Part shown: one piece after another, positions 24,300 to 36,403 of the stretch
How the letters are laid out: each line of letters opens with the position of its first letter
Numbering within the stretch: position 1 is the stretch's first letter
Assembly (NCBI RefSeq): GCF_014529535.1
Contig: NW_023503496.1
Coordinates: forward strand, 1,364,001 to 1,428,000
DNA: 64,000 bases
Origin: Bradysia coprophila
Taxonomy: Eukaryota; Arthropoda; Insecta; Diptera; Sciaridae
Direction of reading: 5' to 3'
Translations under genes and position numbers: made by a program
The notes under the pieces: generated by a model
Told to the model about the DNA's origin: nothing
Databases searched by the model: none
What the model saw: the letters and a program-made list of their open reading frames with translations, nothing else

Positions 24300-27200
24300 T
24301 TCTTTATTTTCAAAAGATCGGAGCGAACGAGCGAGGTTTCTATAAGAAACTAACGCTAACCTATAAGACTTTTCATTTGAACAGGAATACTATTCATTTA
24401 TAACTGGCTTTGTTAGAGAAATGAAGTGAATTTCGATATGAAAAGTGATAGCATGGAGACATCAGAATATTTGAACATTGAGATTGAGTTCTTAAATGCA
24501 TACGACCGCAGGACTTATTCTAGAGAATTTTAATTCTGAAAAAAATTCTAAAGAAAATACAAAGTCGAAAATACGCGATATTTCAACACTATTAAGGAAA
24601 TACTACCACTTTTCGCAACTAGTTGTATACAACGTTTTCTGTAACCAGCTGCGAAAAATGAACTCTTGAAATGCAAAGCATAATTCTACCTTTAACATAC
24701 ATTCTACTGTATCAACGAAATATTGTATGAACGATCAAGTAGACTGCATTTATGAACGCTTCAAAAATTGGTTCACTGCGACTATATATCTCAATAGCGG
24801 AATGGTTAGAGGTGTTGCTCGATAAGTATTGTTTTTTGGTGATGGCAGAATTTTTATTTACGTTTAATGGTTCAGATGTGCAGAAGGAGTGGTGAAAAGT
24901 AAATTCATTTCACAAATAATGGTGAAAATTAAAACATATAAAACAAGAGAAAAAAATGCCATTCGATCGCTACCCAAATCACGCATGAAGAAGTGCAGTT
25001 TTCGCAGCGCAGTTGTTATTAAAGAAGTTCAAGACACGCAAAAAGGTTTGCGAAAAAGTCGATGTAAAAATGTTTTTTTTACGTGAAGCTACTACTTCAC
25101 CGATGTACACCGAAAGTTATGGTATGAAACATTTCGAGCGTGGAAAATAATCTATGTCATTAAATGCAAAGAGTCTCTGATATCAGTAAAAACAGAAGAG
25201 CAACGTAATGTGAACCATTTATTTTTGCTCGTTCGAGCAGTTCGTATGAGAGAGGATTGAATGACATTTTATACATACACTTGTTATCATTGTTCTATAT
25301 TTTTTAATCACTGAATGTAGTGCAGTTGCGTTGCATATGCGATTGTAGTTATTTTCATACCTGATGGGGCGTCAACAAAAAGTGGTTTTTGCTCTTGAAG
25401 ACTGAAATTCGACAGCACGCAAACGACGAGAGATAGTTCAATTTTTCTGTACTTCCCAAAGAGATTGAATTGTATTGTTTGGTCTCGTCTGGCTGAAATA
25501 GTATTTTTCGTTACGAGTGATGAAAAATAGAATTTTTCAACACTAGTCGTAAGTTTGTCCTAACGAGGCGAAGCCGAAGAGGACAAGCTTACGAGGTGTC
25601 CTGAAAAATTCTACTTTCATCACGAGTTACGAACTACGTTTTTTGTGTCGTAAGGATCATAATGAGTCAGAACACATAAACAATAACAAAGAAATCACTC
25701 TGCAACAATTTCACTTTTACTTGGTACTCTCGATTTTGACCGAAAAAATATAATTGAAATTCCACTGCTGGCTTTGTTTACCTGCCCATAAAGTTAATTT
25801 TTCGGACACACATATGTCGCCGTAGTATAAGCAGTACGTTGATCGAACATTTCGATCTTAGGTGCAGTGACAAAAAAAGTCGAATTATGGTCATAAGGTA
25901 TAAAAATGGATTTTCATACATTTTTTTTCGGCCGAATGATAGTTACTTAAATTGGTGTAAGTAGAATGATTTCTTTGTATATTTTGTTGTAGTTTCGTCT
26001 TATGTTACTCAGGTGCAAAAAACATATCATTTGTAGTTCGTGATGAGAGTGGAACTTTTCAGTACACATACTTTTCATCACAAATAACAAAATCCGAGGG
26101 GTCACCGTTTATGATAGTACTCTTGTAGTGCATATGCAATAGTGCGTAAATTGAATGGGTTCACAGGGCTGTTGAAAAGATGATTCGTTATACTCTCATT
26201 GCTCGTTGGAAGTTTCACATTTATAGCTCCTCTGCAAAAACTTGTTAATTACTAATCTACAGTTGTCATACTGTCCCCTCAACCCCAGTGAATGTATGTA
26301 CCTCGTCGCTCTTCCTCGGTCACCTTCTAAGTGCTATACAATCAGACTTTTGGGTTACAACTCACATATTACTTGCGCCGTTCTGTGATGATTTGATATC
26401 ACATCATAGTGATCCGAAGAATAATCTCATAATATTCCTAATAATCTCGTAATAATCCCGAATAATCTTTAACAAAAAAGAAGTCGGTGACCCCTAGACA
26501 AAACGTTCTGTTTTTACGCTGCAGGTAACAAAATACTTTTCGAATCTACATCTAGTGCAATTCGAAGGATACCAAATAAATCAAAACTCTACTTCGATTT
26601 TAAGACTAGATCATAAACAAGAAACATTTCACGCAAATAAAAATGTACACATCAGCTTTGACTACATGTAAGTGTAACACGGCTTATATTAAATACGGCT
26701 TCCATTATCATTATGTAAGTGCTGTCACAAATATTGTGAAATGATCATGGAATATTTTTTGAAATGAGCTTTTAATCATTTTTACATTAAAGTGACATGC
26801 CGGAATGGCCAAATGATCGGACTTCGAATATGTAATATTTAATATTTGGTTGTAATAGAAAAGGTAATTAGCGAGGTAGGCCATTTTGGCAACAATATCA
26901 AAAATCTTATTTAAGTTGGCCGAAAACATCAAGGAGGCATGTACTCATCTTTGTTTAAGTTGCGGTTATGTTTGCTTCTGTGGATTGTTTTCGGTCTGTC
27001 AAAATTCGTTTTTACCGGTTAATGGAAGAAACCTATTGAACGAACGATTTTTATGTAAAAACTAGTAAATTGAACACAGTTAACGTCAATTAATTGAGGT
27101 TAAGGACTACGAAAAATTAAGTGGGGTTACGTTCAAAGTATATAAACACTGAAGTTAAACAGGTTAAGACAACGCTGAGTTGATCACGAGTGCGTCAAAG

Positions 27201-27930
27201 GCTGTGAAGTTTATATGTAAAATGGAACTTAACAAAAACAAAATTCTGAATTTTCGAGAAAATTATTTTTTTCAAGTTGATTTCTCACTCTGTTTATAAA
27301 ATTTGGTGTCACCCGCCTTCGTGGTTGTCTTAATAGATCACTAAAATGACCGCTGGCGTGACGATCGACGGTTCGGTTTTGTGTGCAAACCAATGACAAC
27401 CAACTTTGCTTCTAAGGGAATTCCCCGTATTTAGTTCATTTGCATTCATTTCAAAGAATTGGACGCACTCATTTATTCATTACTATGTGAAATTGTGAAG
27501 TTGGTTTCGATTAGTTTGCACACTTTTCCCCACCATTCCTCACGTTTTCCGTCATCAGTTTCACCAAACGAAGAGATCTATCTGTTCTTTCAGAACTTTG
27601 ATCTTTCAAATGTAAGATCTGTTATGTTTCATCCATGACATTTGGCGTATGTTGTTGGAACTGACAAAGTGAATTTGACCTGTGATAATAGAAATTCTAT
27701 TCACCCGAAAGTAGGGTTCGATGTGTTTTTGCGGGTTTGCGTTACCTTCAGTAGTCAAACCCGATGGACCTGAGTAAGCGAGTCGTAAAAACAGCGTTAT
27801 TCAGTACTTGTTCGCTTCGCTTTACTAATGCTCTAATTGGAAGGCATATACCACCCCCGGCCACATTTAACTCTCGACTCACAATTTGATAAACGAAAAA
27901 ACTGTTTGCTCAAGTCAAGCCAGTAGTTTT
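24300..27930. other. Long intergenic stretch, no gene seen
   Basis: AT-rich, with no convincing exon. It includes an inverted repeat at 25509-25631, a run of AATAATCTCRTAATA-type short repeats at about 26410-26470, the inverted copy of the 9571-9680 repeat at about 26945-27040, and a CAAAGTATATAAACACTGAA motif at about 27135. Confidence 0.45.
25509..25631. repeat. Inverted repeat, CGTTACGAGTGATGAAA type
   Basis: CGTTACGAGTGATGAAAAAT...AGAATTTTTCAACAC on the left is matched inversely by CTGAAAAATTCTACTTTCAT...CACGAGTTACG on the right. A related partial end occurs at about 30190 (GGTAACGAGTGACGAAACAG). Confidence 0.55.
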
Positions 27931-27933
27931 TAT

Positions 27934-29731
27934 TCAATAAATTTCGGAAAGTTCATCAGCAGACCACTGCAATTCGACCATTTTATTGGTACGAGCAGAT
28001 TCTTCACAAGCGGAAGCTATTTTGCTCACTGCCAGGACACCTTTTGGCGTAACAATGGATGACTCACATTTGCCAAGAACGATGTCAAAGAAGTGATTCA
28101 TTTCTTGCGAGTATGCATTTTTGAAGCGACTTGCAAATGAGTACCTACGGAACGTCAGGACGGAAAGTATTAATCGTGAAAATGTTAAATGCAAAGTGGG
28201 TGAACGGTATACCATATTGGTGCAGCATTCGGTCCATTATGTTCGTACTGAGTTTCAACGCAATGAATGGGTTGCTCATTCTCTGCGCGCACCATTCCTT
28301 TCGGACCGAAAGCTTCGAAACGCATGTCATAGCCGTAACAGGCATACCGCGATAAACTGATCATTCCCAAGGTACCGGATGCGAATTTCAGTGTGGCCGC
28401 AACTGTATCAAAATCATCGATTGCTTTAATCTCTGGAAAATTGGCTGTTGCTTGAACGGCGACCTGATACAATCAATCTCGTTAATTTTCGAAAAAATTA
28501 TTTACAAAAAAATTTCGAATCTTATACTAACACTTGTCGGATATTCGCCCAATGTCCAAATCATCACATCGATATCATGCACCATACAATCGTGGAAAAT
28601 TCCACCGGATGTCTTCAAATAATCAAGTGTTGGCAACGGTGAATCGCGCGAAACAATCTTCACGGTATGAACATGGCCAATTTCACCGTTACGCACTCGA
28701 TCTCTTACTGCCACGTAGCTCGGGTCAAAGCGTCGATTGAAAGCTGTAAGCAGTGGCTGACCGACTTTTTTTGCCACCTCAAAACATTTTTCGGCATTCG
28801 CACGCGTTTCCGCTATGGGCTTCTCGCAAAACACAGCTTTTTTAGCGTTCAGTGCATCTATGACGATTGCTTCGTGCGTGAAAGTGGGTGATGCGACAAC
28901 TACGGCATGAACTCTATACGAAATCAATGTATTGTGAAAGATGGGCGATTTTGGTACACCTTTCTTACGCTGTAAGTGCGCCTTCTATTTCAAAACGGAG
29001 CTGATCATTTTAACGTTTAGTTCTCGACATTTATTATATGACGTCAACGTTATTTTGTTCAGCTGTCAATTCTAAATATTTAAATTTTTGGCGCACTTAT
29101 GACGTGAAATCAGGTCGGGTCTGGTCAGACTACCTGAAACTGATCGTATTTTTTGCCTTCACGTTATTGAGGTCAATATAGTTAACGTGACCTGATCGAC
29201 TTTAGGTTGAGAAAAATCGTTTCAGATTTTATTATTGAGGAACCCGGACCCAGACTGATGACCTAGACCAAGTTTTCTTTTTCCCGACCTGTTCCGAGCC
29301 TTAATTATGTTTTTCATTTCTACGACTTACTTTGCATCGCGATAAACGGTTTCCGCTTGCTTACTGGTAAGGAATGTGACGCCATCTAATCGGAAATGTT
29401 TCCTTATTTTCGACCATTTCGATTCCATATCGTCGACGACATACAGCAATTTACATCTGGGATTTTCGACGATATTTCTCAAGTGAATCGTTCCGGCCCG
29501 GCCAACCCCGAATATAGCCACATTGAGGACAGAATTGGTTTCAAGGTCGCACTTCAATGCTAAATCTTCTTCATGCCTGTATTGAACACATTTAGCGTCA
29601 AAAACCGAAACTGACTTCTAACTCGTTGAATTTTCACTGAATTACATTTTGTAGAGGTAGTCCTCGTTCGGTGCTCGTTGTCCTGATGGTTTTTTGTAGG
29701 GTGAAGGTTCTTTGTATTTCAACGTTGCCAT
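27934..29731 (-). CDS. Gfo/Idh/MocA-family NAD(P) oxidoreductase (inositol 2-dehydrogenase-like)
   Basis: Five exons, 29731-29646, 29576-29331, 28913-28532, 28463-28213 and 28144-27934, with GT-AG junctions in phase, give 391 residues. The Rossmann glycine motif is FGVGRAG (G52, G54, G57), then ASPTFTHEA, the family signature CEKP (141-143, the Lys is catalytic in the family), NRRFDPSY, and GGIFHDCMVHDID carrying the Asp/His pair expected at the active site. C-terminal residues form the usual open-faced sheet (GMISLSRYACYGYDMRFEAFGPKG). Family members oxidise or reduce sugars and cyclitols with NAD(H) or NADP(H); inositol dehydrogenases are the closest by motif, but the substrate is not provable here. 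The first exon encodes a 28-residue lead-in (MATLKYKEPSPYKKPS...) that is longer than in bacterial relatives. Cytosolic: no signal peptide. AATAAA overlaps the stop codon at 27928-27934. Confidence 0.85.
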
Positions 29732-29779
29732 GATGTCAGAATTATTCAGAACACTTCGGAGCTTCAAAGAAAATTAGGC

Positions 29780-30920
29780 GATCAAATGTGGAGCGGAAAC
29801 TTTCGACGAATGATGAGAATCGACTAAATCAGACCTATTTATAATTAGAGCTGATCGTTGTACCGATTAGACAAATCAACAGGTCACAAAAAATGCTAAT
29901 CACCTCTTCGAACAATTTCTGTTTAAATAGAGCGAATCATACCCGGCGATCTCTGGATTTCTGTCTATTTACTCGCTGATTGCAAGTTGCATTTACGTAA
30001 AAGTTACACGACCTTCAAATCGGCTCAGTGTACATTTAATACGTTTGAACTTGAACTTAGTGTTGTTGCACTCGTTTAATAATCGGACTAATAAGTTTAC
30101 ATAATCGTCTCAGATGCTTCTTAACGCACATAAGATCGACTTGATCAATTTTTCAAATGTAACAAATCGAAACATCAAAAAAACCGTTTCGAGGTAACGA
30201 GTGACGAAACAGAAATTTTCAACACAAAACTGATAAATCAACATATTGAACCGTATTCATATGTGGCGCTACCTAATCTTATGGAAACTAAAGCTCAAAT
30301 TATACAAATAATAGATTACGTTGGATGCTGCGAAAGTAATTCATTACACAAGGACGCAATTTTGGGAGACGAGCGAACTCACGAGTGGGTTTTTGAGCAA
30401 CAAGCTTCGTAACCAGTTACTTTCAACATTTTGTTGCTAAATTGTTTCCAACAAAATTGGCACTGTTCAACGATATCGATGTATTAGTTCTCGTAGCATG
30501 TCCACGGCTGCCTATTGATTGGGGTAGACCGTTTTTGATAAGTCACGGCTAACTTCATATGAATTGTCAATCGGCATTAGATGGTGATGGGCGTCTACGG
30601 AGAGTCATGAGGAGTTAGGGGCTCAGAAAATTATCGTATGGACTAAGACGTGCTGTGTTAGGATTGCATTTATCTGCTTTTGAGTTATTCTCGAAGATTG
30701 AAGAGGAGGGAACCTATCAACAAATGAAAAGAGTGGTGATTGTCCACTGAACGGAAATATAATTTTTCTCAAACCAATTTTCTGTATACGGTGTTTAAGG
30801 AGAGCGAGATGGAAAATCAACTCGGGGTCTCCTGTCATCGATAACACAAAAGAATCTGAAAGCAGCCTCCGAGATGGAACAATAGGTTGTCGTTTCGTCA
30901 TCTTTCTCACTTAAACACTC
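29780..30920. other. Intergenic stretch, no gene seen
   Basis: No credible exon. At about 30320-30400 there is a segment (GTTGGATGCTGC...CTCACGAGTGGGTTTTTGAG) that resembles 14267-14345, so it is repetitive. Confidence 0.4.
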
Positions 30921-30924
30921 TATA

Positions 30925-31253
30925 AGAGTCAAACCAGATCGAAACTTTCTGTCGTGAAGTGACAGTTTTAACGTTGTCATTTTTGACATCTGAAAAATTT
31001 CGTCATGACCTCAATTAAAAACGTAAACTGTACACACAACTTGTCTTTCAACAATTAATTTTCATTGTTATAGTAGCCTTATTGTAATATTTACGATAAC
31101 ACTGTAATATTATTCAAAATTAATTGTTTAAAGACAAGTTGTGTGTACAGTTCACGTTTTCAATTGAGGTTATGACGAAATTTTTCAGATTTCTAAAAGG
31201 ACAACGTCAAAACTGTCACTTCACGACAGAAAGTTTCGATGTGGTTTGGCTCT
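30925..31253. repeat. 329-bp near-perfect palindromic element
   Basis: Arms of about 150 bp: the left begins AGAGTCAAACCAGATCGAAA and the right ends with the inverse, TTTCGATGTGGTTTGGCTCT. They share AAGACAAGTTGTGTGTACAG near the centre and CTGTCACTTCACGACAG further out. A short AT-rich loop separates them. Such a transcript would fold into a long hairpin. It lies 180 bp downstream of the cysteine-rich peptide gene. Confidence 0.75.
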
Positions 31254-31432
31254 AAGCAAGCGGGATTTCACTTTTCATGATGTCTTTCATCGGTCTCTCA
31301 CGTTTTATGAGAGGTGTCCTTACTATGTTTGAGTTTTTCTTTTTTATTTATTTATTCGAAATTGCTACCTTAGATTTCGAAGATATTTGCAGTAGAGTTG
31401 CATACAAAACTAATTCAAATTTCTCCAACAGC

Positions 31433-31801
31433 CTAGTTTTCGCACTCACATTCCCCGTATCCATTGTGTATCTTGCATGTCCCGCGATACTTCGATACAC
31501 AATAGTCGTTGCATTTGTCCCAATTTAGAGATCTATCGAATAGTTGATGACTATAGCTGTCGCACTTGTGTCCAGTCCAAATTTGTCCACATTGACATTC
31601 CCCGTATCCTTTGTTAATCTTGCATGTTCCTTGATACTCCGAAGCACAGTAATCGTTACATGTGTTCTTATTTAAGCTGCGATCAAACAACTGATGACTG
31701 TACGAATCACATTTCTGACCAGTCCAAACAGATTCCCCTTCCACCAATAACAATGCCAGTATTACACCCGGCAAAAGAACTGAGATTTGCTTTTTCGTCA
31801 T
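31433..31801 (-). CDS. Secreted double CS-alpha-beta-like cysteine-rich peptide (defensin-like)
   Basis: A single-exon ORF of 122 residues. A signal peptide covers about residues 1-24 (charged MTKKQ, then a hydrophobic core VLLPGVILALLLV). The mature part is two tandem modules with a 49-residue period, each beginning WTG(Q/H)KCDSYSHQLFDRSLN. Cysteines are at 31, 48, 52, 60, 69, 71 and at 80, 97, 101, 109, 118, 120: C-x16-C-x3-C-x7-C-x8-C-x-C in both. The C-x3-C plus C-x-C spacing is that of the cysteine-stabilised alpha-beta fold of insect defensins, drosomycin-like and related small secreted peptides. Function (antimicrobial or other) is inferred from fold only. The two modules are about 80 percent identical, indicating a recent internal duplication. 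Several TTTATT (AATAAA on the coding strand) follow at about 31343-31352. Confidence 0.75.
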   Translation of the reverse strand: MTKKQISVLLPGVILALLLVEGESVWTGQKCDSYSHQLFDRSLNKNTCNDYCASEYQGTCKINKGYGECQCGQIWTGHKCDSYSHQLFDRSLNWDKCNDYCVSKYRGTCKIHNGYGECECEN

Positions 31802-31859
31802 ATTCGTTCGTCTTAGTGAGAATACTTGAAAAATTGAAAATTTTTGTTAGCTGAACTAT

Positions 31860-32430
31860 GGACCAGAATTCACGAAATTCGTTCGGATTTTAAGTATAAG
31901 TGGCACTATGTTGAGTTGCAATCAATGATATGACCAAAATAGCAAATTCGAGTCCGTTTAAATAAAATATGTTAATCGGAACAACACATTTATCACTGAC
32001 CGTGACCATTTGATCCTGATGAAATAACTTAGTTAGGGAAAAACAATTGAGTCATTTAGTCATTGAATTTTTGTTTTGTTTTCGGGGTATCATGAAATAT
32101 ACTCTTACTTAGCTACAAGGCTACATATGTCCACCGCGTTTTCGTTACCGTCGATAGCATATGACCGTTAGGTTTTAAGTGCGAAACTTACGATTAGCAA
32201 TAATTTAATTGGTTGATGATTCATTTTACTAAAATGATTTTAGTCAAGTTAACTCTATTGCATTCGAAAAAAAGGTAACGACAAAGTAAAGAAGACGATT
32301 TTACCAACCGCGTGAAGGTTTTGTGTTCGAACTCAATTAACTCAAAAGTGTGATTTCAAGACAATCAAATTATAAACGGAAAATAAGAAGCAGTAGTATC
32401 ATCATTCAATCCCCAATATTATTGTTTAGT
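31860..32430. other. Upstream region of the cysteine-rich peptide, no gene seen
   Basis: AT-rich with no ORF of note. On the minus strand an ACTTATACTTAAAAT stretch about 90 bp upstream of the start codon could serve as a TATA-like element; no clear immune (kappa-B) site was found by eye. Confidence 0.3.
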
Positions 32431-32432
32431 CC

Positions 32433-32560
32433 TACAGTGAACGACATCTCAAATGTCTCACTGTCAAATTTTTCTGAGAATTTTATTGTGTCATTGCAAA
32501 TTCACAATGACATTCTCTGAAAAAAATGACAGTAAGACATTTGAGATGTCGTTCACTGTA
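32433..32560. mobile_element. 128-bp palindromic MITE, TACAGTGAACGACATCTCAA ends
   Basis: TACAGTGAACGACATCTCAA...ATGTC at the left; exact inverse ending GATGTCGTTCACTGTA at the right. A TA dinucleotide at both outer ends and the CAGTG start fit a Tc1/mariner-type MITE with TA target duplication. Confidence 0.7.
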
Positions 32561-32721
32561 CTTTTAATCCCTGATGGAATTACATTTTTTCAATTTCTGG
32601 CGAAGATTAAAATCTAATCCCGAAAAAATTACTTTTTTAAAGTAATCCCCTCGGACCTAAAAATTCTAATACCATATTTTTGTCTGTGTACTAGATTGTT
32701 CAGGTCCCTAGGGGTCCCTTG

Positions 32722-32761
32722 TCAAATAAACGCTTCTGCCTGGTTAACTTTACTCTGTCGT
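32722..32761. repeat. Solo end of the 8811-8907 MITE family
   Basis: CGCTTCTGCCTGGTTAACTT followed by TACTCTGTCGTG matches the right half of the 97-bp MITE upstream of the VGLUT-like gene. The left half is absent. Confidence 0.6.
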
Positions 32762-33575
32762 GGTATGTGTTATCTCCTTGACGCACACTGCGTTGAGTAA
32801 AAATGTAGATTAATTTCAGTTACAGTGCGAATAGTTTCCAGAGTAACTGTGCCTACATTTATCTGTTATCAATAGGAACGAAAACCAATAATATCTCTAT
32901 AGACGTACAGCTGGTATACCACACGCGAGATCAACATGGGCAATATTGGAGTGGTGAGATGGGAGTTATGCCCGTGCCAAAATCATACACAATCGTACAC
33001 TAAATATAGCCAATATTTGACAGATAATCTGTCAAGTCATATGGCAATTTTAATATTGTTTACATTGTGTGCCAGGGGCAGAAAGAAGGGGAAGATTTAC
33101 AGAAACATTTCTTATCGGCAGAGTAATGCAATTTTGTATTTCTGATTCTGGTAAATACAGAATTTCTGGTCTGATAATCTAGAAGTGCTTCCCAAAAGAG
33201 TTTTGGTTTGTTTTCTTGATAACGCGATCACTCGAGTATTTCTCAGAGGCTTCTAAAATCGCAGATGTGAAAATATTGTCTTATAACTTCATTCGGTCTT
33301 TGTTCAGAAGGTAAGTTTAATCATGGATTTACATTAAATGTTTTATGGTGGTTCCCACCTCAGTAGCTTAATTCATGTGGTTAAGTTCGAAGATTGGATT
33401 TTTATTGGACTAGTAACCTGGGATCTAAGACAATTTTTGCGTGAAATTGTATTCTTCCCGTTCTACCGGTTTAAAATTTTCCACTTTAAGTTGATGGTCT
33501 TGATGTAATCAAATCGAAATCAATTGTTTATGAGATCGACTTCATCAATTTTTCAAACCTTATGGCAACTACAGG

Positions 33576-34926
33576 TACTCAATTATATTATGACTATGGG
33601 ATTGTAGGATGCATTACTTTTACATCCTACACACTTCCCACATTCAATTGAGCCAACGAATTCAATTTCATTTTTGATTTTGTCGATTGACACCATTGAC
33701 ATACATGTAGTTAGTTCTCATGGTTCTCATTATCTGCTTGTGGTGATATATACTTTGCGTGTCCAAACAGTTAAAGAAGTACTAGGTAGCGTTAATCAAA
33801 CTTCTGAAAGAACAGTTTAGATCACATCTGACTTGACCGCAAAGGCAGTAGGCTACATGCGTCGAAAATGGTACTTTTCATGTTTCACGCACTAATTTCG
33901 ACTTCCAAAGCATGCAAAAACCACTCGGGATAAAAAGATGAAATGTCTCGTTTTCGCGTGTTTATTGACCTCGGCTACGCCTCGGATCAACAAAATTCAC
34001 ACGAAAACCATACTTTTCATCTTTTTATCCCAAGTCATGTAAAATACTAATGCTTTTCTACCCTTTCAAACATGAGAAGGAAATTCGTGTGAAATGGGAG
34101 AAATGTAAAACCCTAATGAAATAAATGTAGAATGAATGGAACGAATTACATGAAGAAAACCAACAAAACCGTTAAAAACGTGTGTTGATTGTTGAGTTTA
34201 AATTGGACAAAATAGCAAAATTCTAATCATAAGATGTTGTGCAACAAAATGACGATCGGCTGTACCTCCACCGTTTTTGATATCCGTCTTCTTGGTACAT
34301 CACATATGCAAGATTCTTTTCATAACATTTTCATTGTTCATTTGTCAACAATTTCGAAGTGACATTTCAGTTATTTTTAAGCTTTTCGTGATATCGCAAA
34401 AACTGCAGGTTATTTCATTAACTTTGGGAACACTGGTTCTCCAATTCTAATGATTGATAGATCGTTGGATTCGTCTTTCAATTCTAGAGAAGTCGCATCT
34501 TTAAATTAATTCGATTAATTTTGTTTGTTTTCAAGTGTTCAAAAGTGAAGGCTTGTCAGGGGGTCCCGTGAACAGTTTTTCAGCAATAACTCAAGAAATA
34601 ATTATTGTAAATCATTGTTATGCTGTACTAATGTCGGTCATGGGAAGACGTACTACAGGTGGAGTGTATGCACTGGTTGGTGCAAGACTGATCACCAAAT
34701 CTGATTGATTGACGCTACCTGGCACTTCTTTAACTGCTTGGACACGCAAAGTATATGGTGCCACCACAAGCAGATAATGAGAACTAACCACACTAACCAC
34801 TTGTATGTCAATGGTGCCAATCGACAAAAGCAAAATTGAATTCGTTGGTTCAATTGAATGTGGGAAGTGTGTAGGATGTAAAAGTAATGAATCCCTCAAC
34901 CGTAGTCATAATATAATTGGGTAACT
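33576..34926. repeat. Foldback element with ~225-bp inverted arms
   Basis: Left arm 33576-33800 and right arm 34702-34926 are imperfect reverse complements (shared: TTACTTTTACATCCTACACA / TGTGTAGGATGTAAAAGTAA, ATTATCTGCTTGTGGTG and its inverse). The interior has a second inverted-repeat module at about 33930-34036 and a piece (34565-34680) related to the foldback at 2300-3055. Confidence 0.6.
33930..34036. repeat. Inverted-repeat module ('GATAAAAAGATGAAA' family, copy 1)
   Basis: GGGATAAAAAGATGAAATGT faces CTTTTCATCTTTTTATCCC; between them is GTGTTTATTGACCTCGGCTA and ATTCACACGAAAA. Related copies are at about 43088-43150 and 54172-54290, both with GTTGATCCGAGGCGA and CAATAAACACACGAAAACG. Confidence 0.6.
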
Positions 34927-35070
34927 GTAAAGCTCAAATTATACAAAAGTCTATTACGTTAGTGTCCATACAACATTTTGCTACAGCTCACTCAGCACAG
35001 ATAATATGCAATTAGTGGACACCAGTCGGTTGCGCATTTTCTTTTTCACATATGAATATGGCTGAATATT

Positions 35071-35273
35071 GTACAACCAATACCCTCTCTAGCAAACAAA
35101 CTACTTTTATTAAGGTGGTGAAAGAACAAAGTAGCCTTTGGAATTTAGATATAGATACTAGCGATTACAGTCAGTCAAAATGTAGAATAGTGTTTGTTGA
35201 TACCAAGAAATAAGGTGTGAATTTGACAGATAGAGCTGAGAGTTTGTTTGCTAGAGAGAGTATTGGTACAACA
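35071..35273. mobile_element. 203-bp MITE, GTACAACCAATACCCTCTCT ends
   Basis: Left GTACAACCAATACCCTCTCT followed by AGCAAACAAACT; right inverse AGTTTGTTTGCTAGAGAGAG followed by TATTGGTACAAC. No coding sequence. Confidence 0.65.
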
Positions 35274-35279
35274 GAAAGC

Positions 35280-36400
35280 TATTTTTTTAGTACATTCCGT
35301 CATAAAATTGTTAATGTATCAGCGAACTATTGTTTTGTGAACCGACTTCACTGCGTTGTACCGTTTTCCTTTTATAACATTCCAACGGATATTTAGAAAA
35401 TAAAGTGCCACACAATGAAGTTTCCTCATTCCTGTAAAGCAAACTTTAAGGAGGTCACGCATAACATAAGACATTGCTTGCAGAGGCGCCACAAAGCGTT
35501 CTATTTTCTGGTGAAATAAATTCTGGTAAATATCGATCAATTCAAAAATCCTAAAGAGTGCTAATTAGTCCCTAAAAATGTTTTTTTGAAATATTGTAGT
35601 AAAGGAGTTGCGACACGCCTGCTTACTAACGTGCTGGCATGATAAAGCAATAAAGTTGGTTAACCCAAAGTATATAAACACTGAGGATCATATGAGTAAG
35701 GTTTTATGGTATGTGTAGTGTACTAGTGTACCTGTAAAATCACTGTACATTCTCTCCTCTGTTATCGCTTAGTACTTTCTGTCATAAAATTACTAATGTC
35801 ACGGCCCTTATTTTCATGTCAAGCAACTTCACTATTATGACGTTAACCCTGCAATGACGAAAGTGAAGATGCTTCACATGAAAGTAAGCTACAGAGAATG
35901 AAGAAAAAAAAAATGTGGCGCTTCCACATGCACTTGACGAATGGTCTAAGACGTTTAAGCCGATTCGGACGTCTCTGTAATTTTTCCGGTTTTCAAATAC
36001 GGGACAAAAACGATTTCAACCTTTTCGAGTATTTATAAACCGGTGGGACTTCTGTAAACTTGAAAAGTATCGTAAATCATTTCATATGATGGGGAAGACA
36101 AAGATACACAGATCTGCTTAAAAACAGAGAGAACATCTTTGGATCTAACTCTCGGTTTCGTATTGTTGATGTTGTTATTGTTACCATAGCGCTATACAAC
36201 GATATAACGATATATGAATGATATCACACTCACTCTCTTTCGCCTCCACTTCTACTGATTCATTTCGTTCTCGATATGTTATATAGCCAGCTTGTGAATG
36301 TCACCATTTTTTTTCCATTTCCGAATCAAAATTTGTCGGCATCAGTTGCGTGTTGTGCTTGCTTGATTAAATATTAACAAGAGAAAAAAATCTCACGAAA
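35280..36400. other. Intergenic stretch upstream of the GST gene
   Basis: Contains a copy of the GTTAGTAAGCAGGCGTGTCGC (reverse) repeat at about 35600-35650, matching 4165-4205, and the CAAAGTATATAAACACTGAG motif at about 35665. The last 60 bp before the start codon (36404) are AT-rich and probably the 5' UTR. No other gene seen. Confidence 0.4.
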
Positions 36401-36403
36401 AAA

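Noticed and set aside
24780-24860. Possible tRNA (AGCGGAATGGTTAGAGGTG)
   Set aside because: The stretch recalls an A-box region, but no B box (GGTTCRANYCC) or cloverleaf could be drawn. I found no convincing tRNA or rRNA anywhere in the window.
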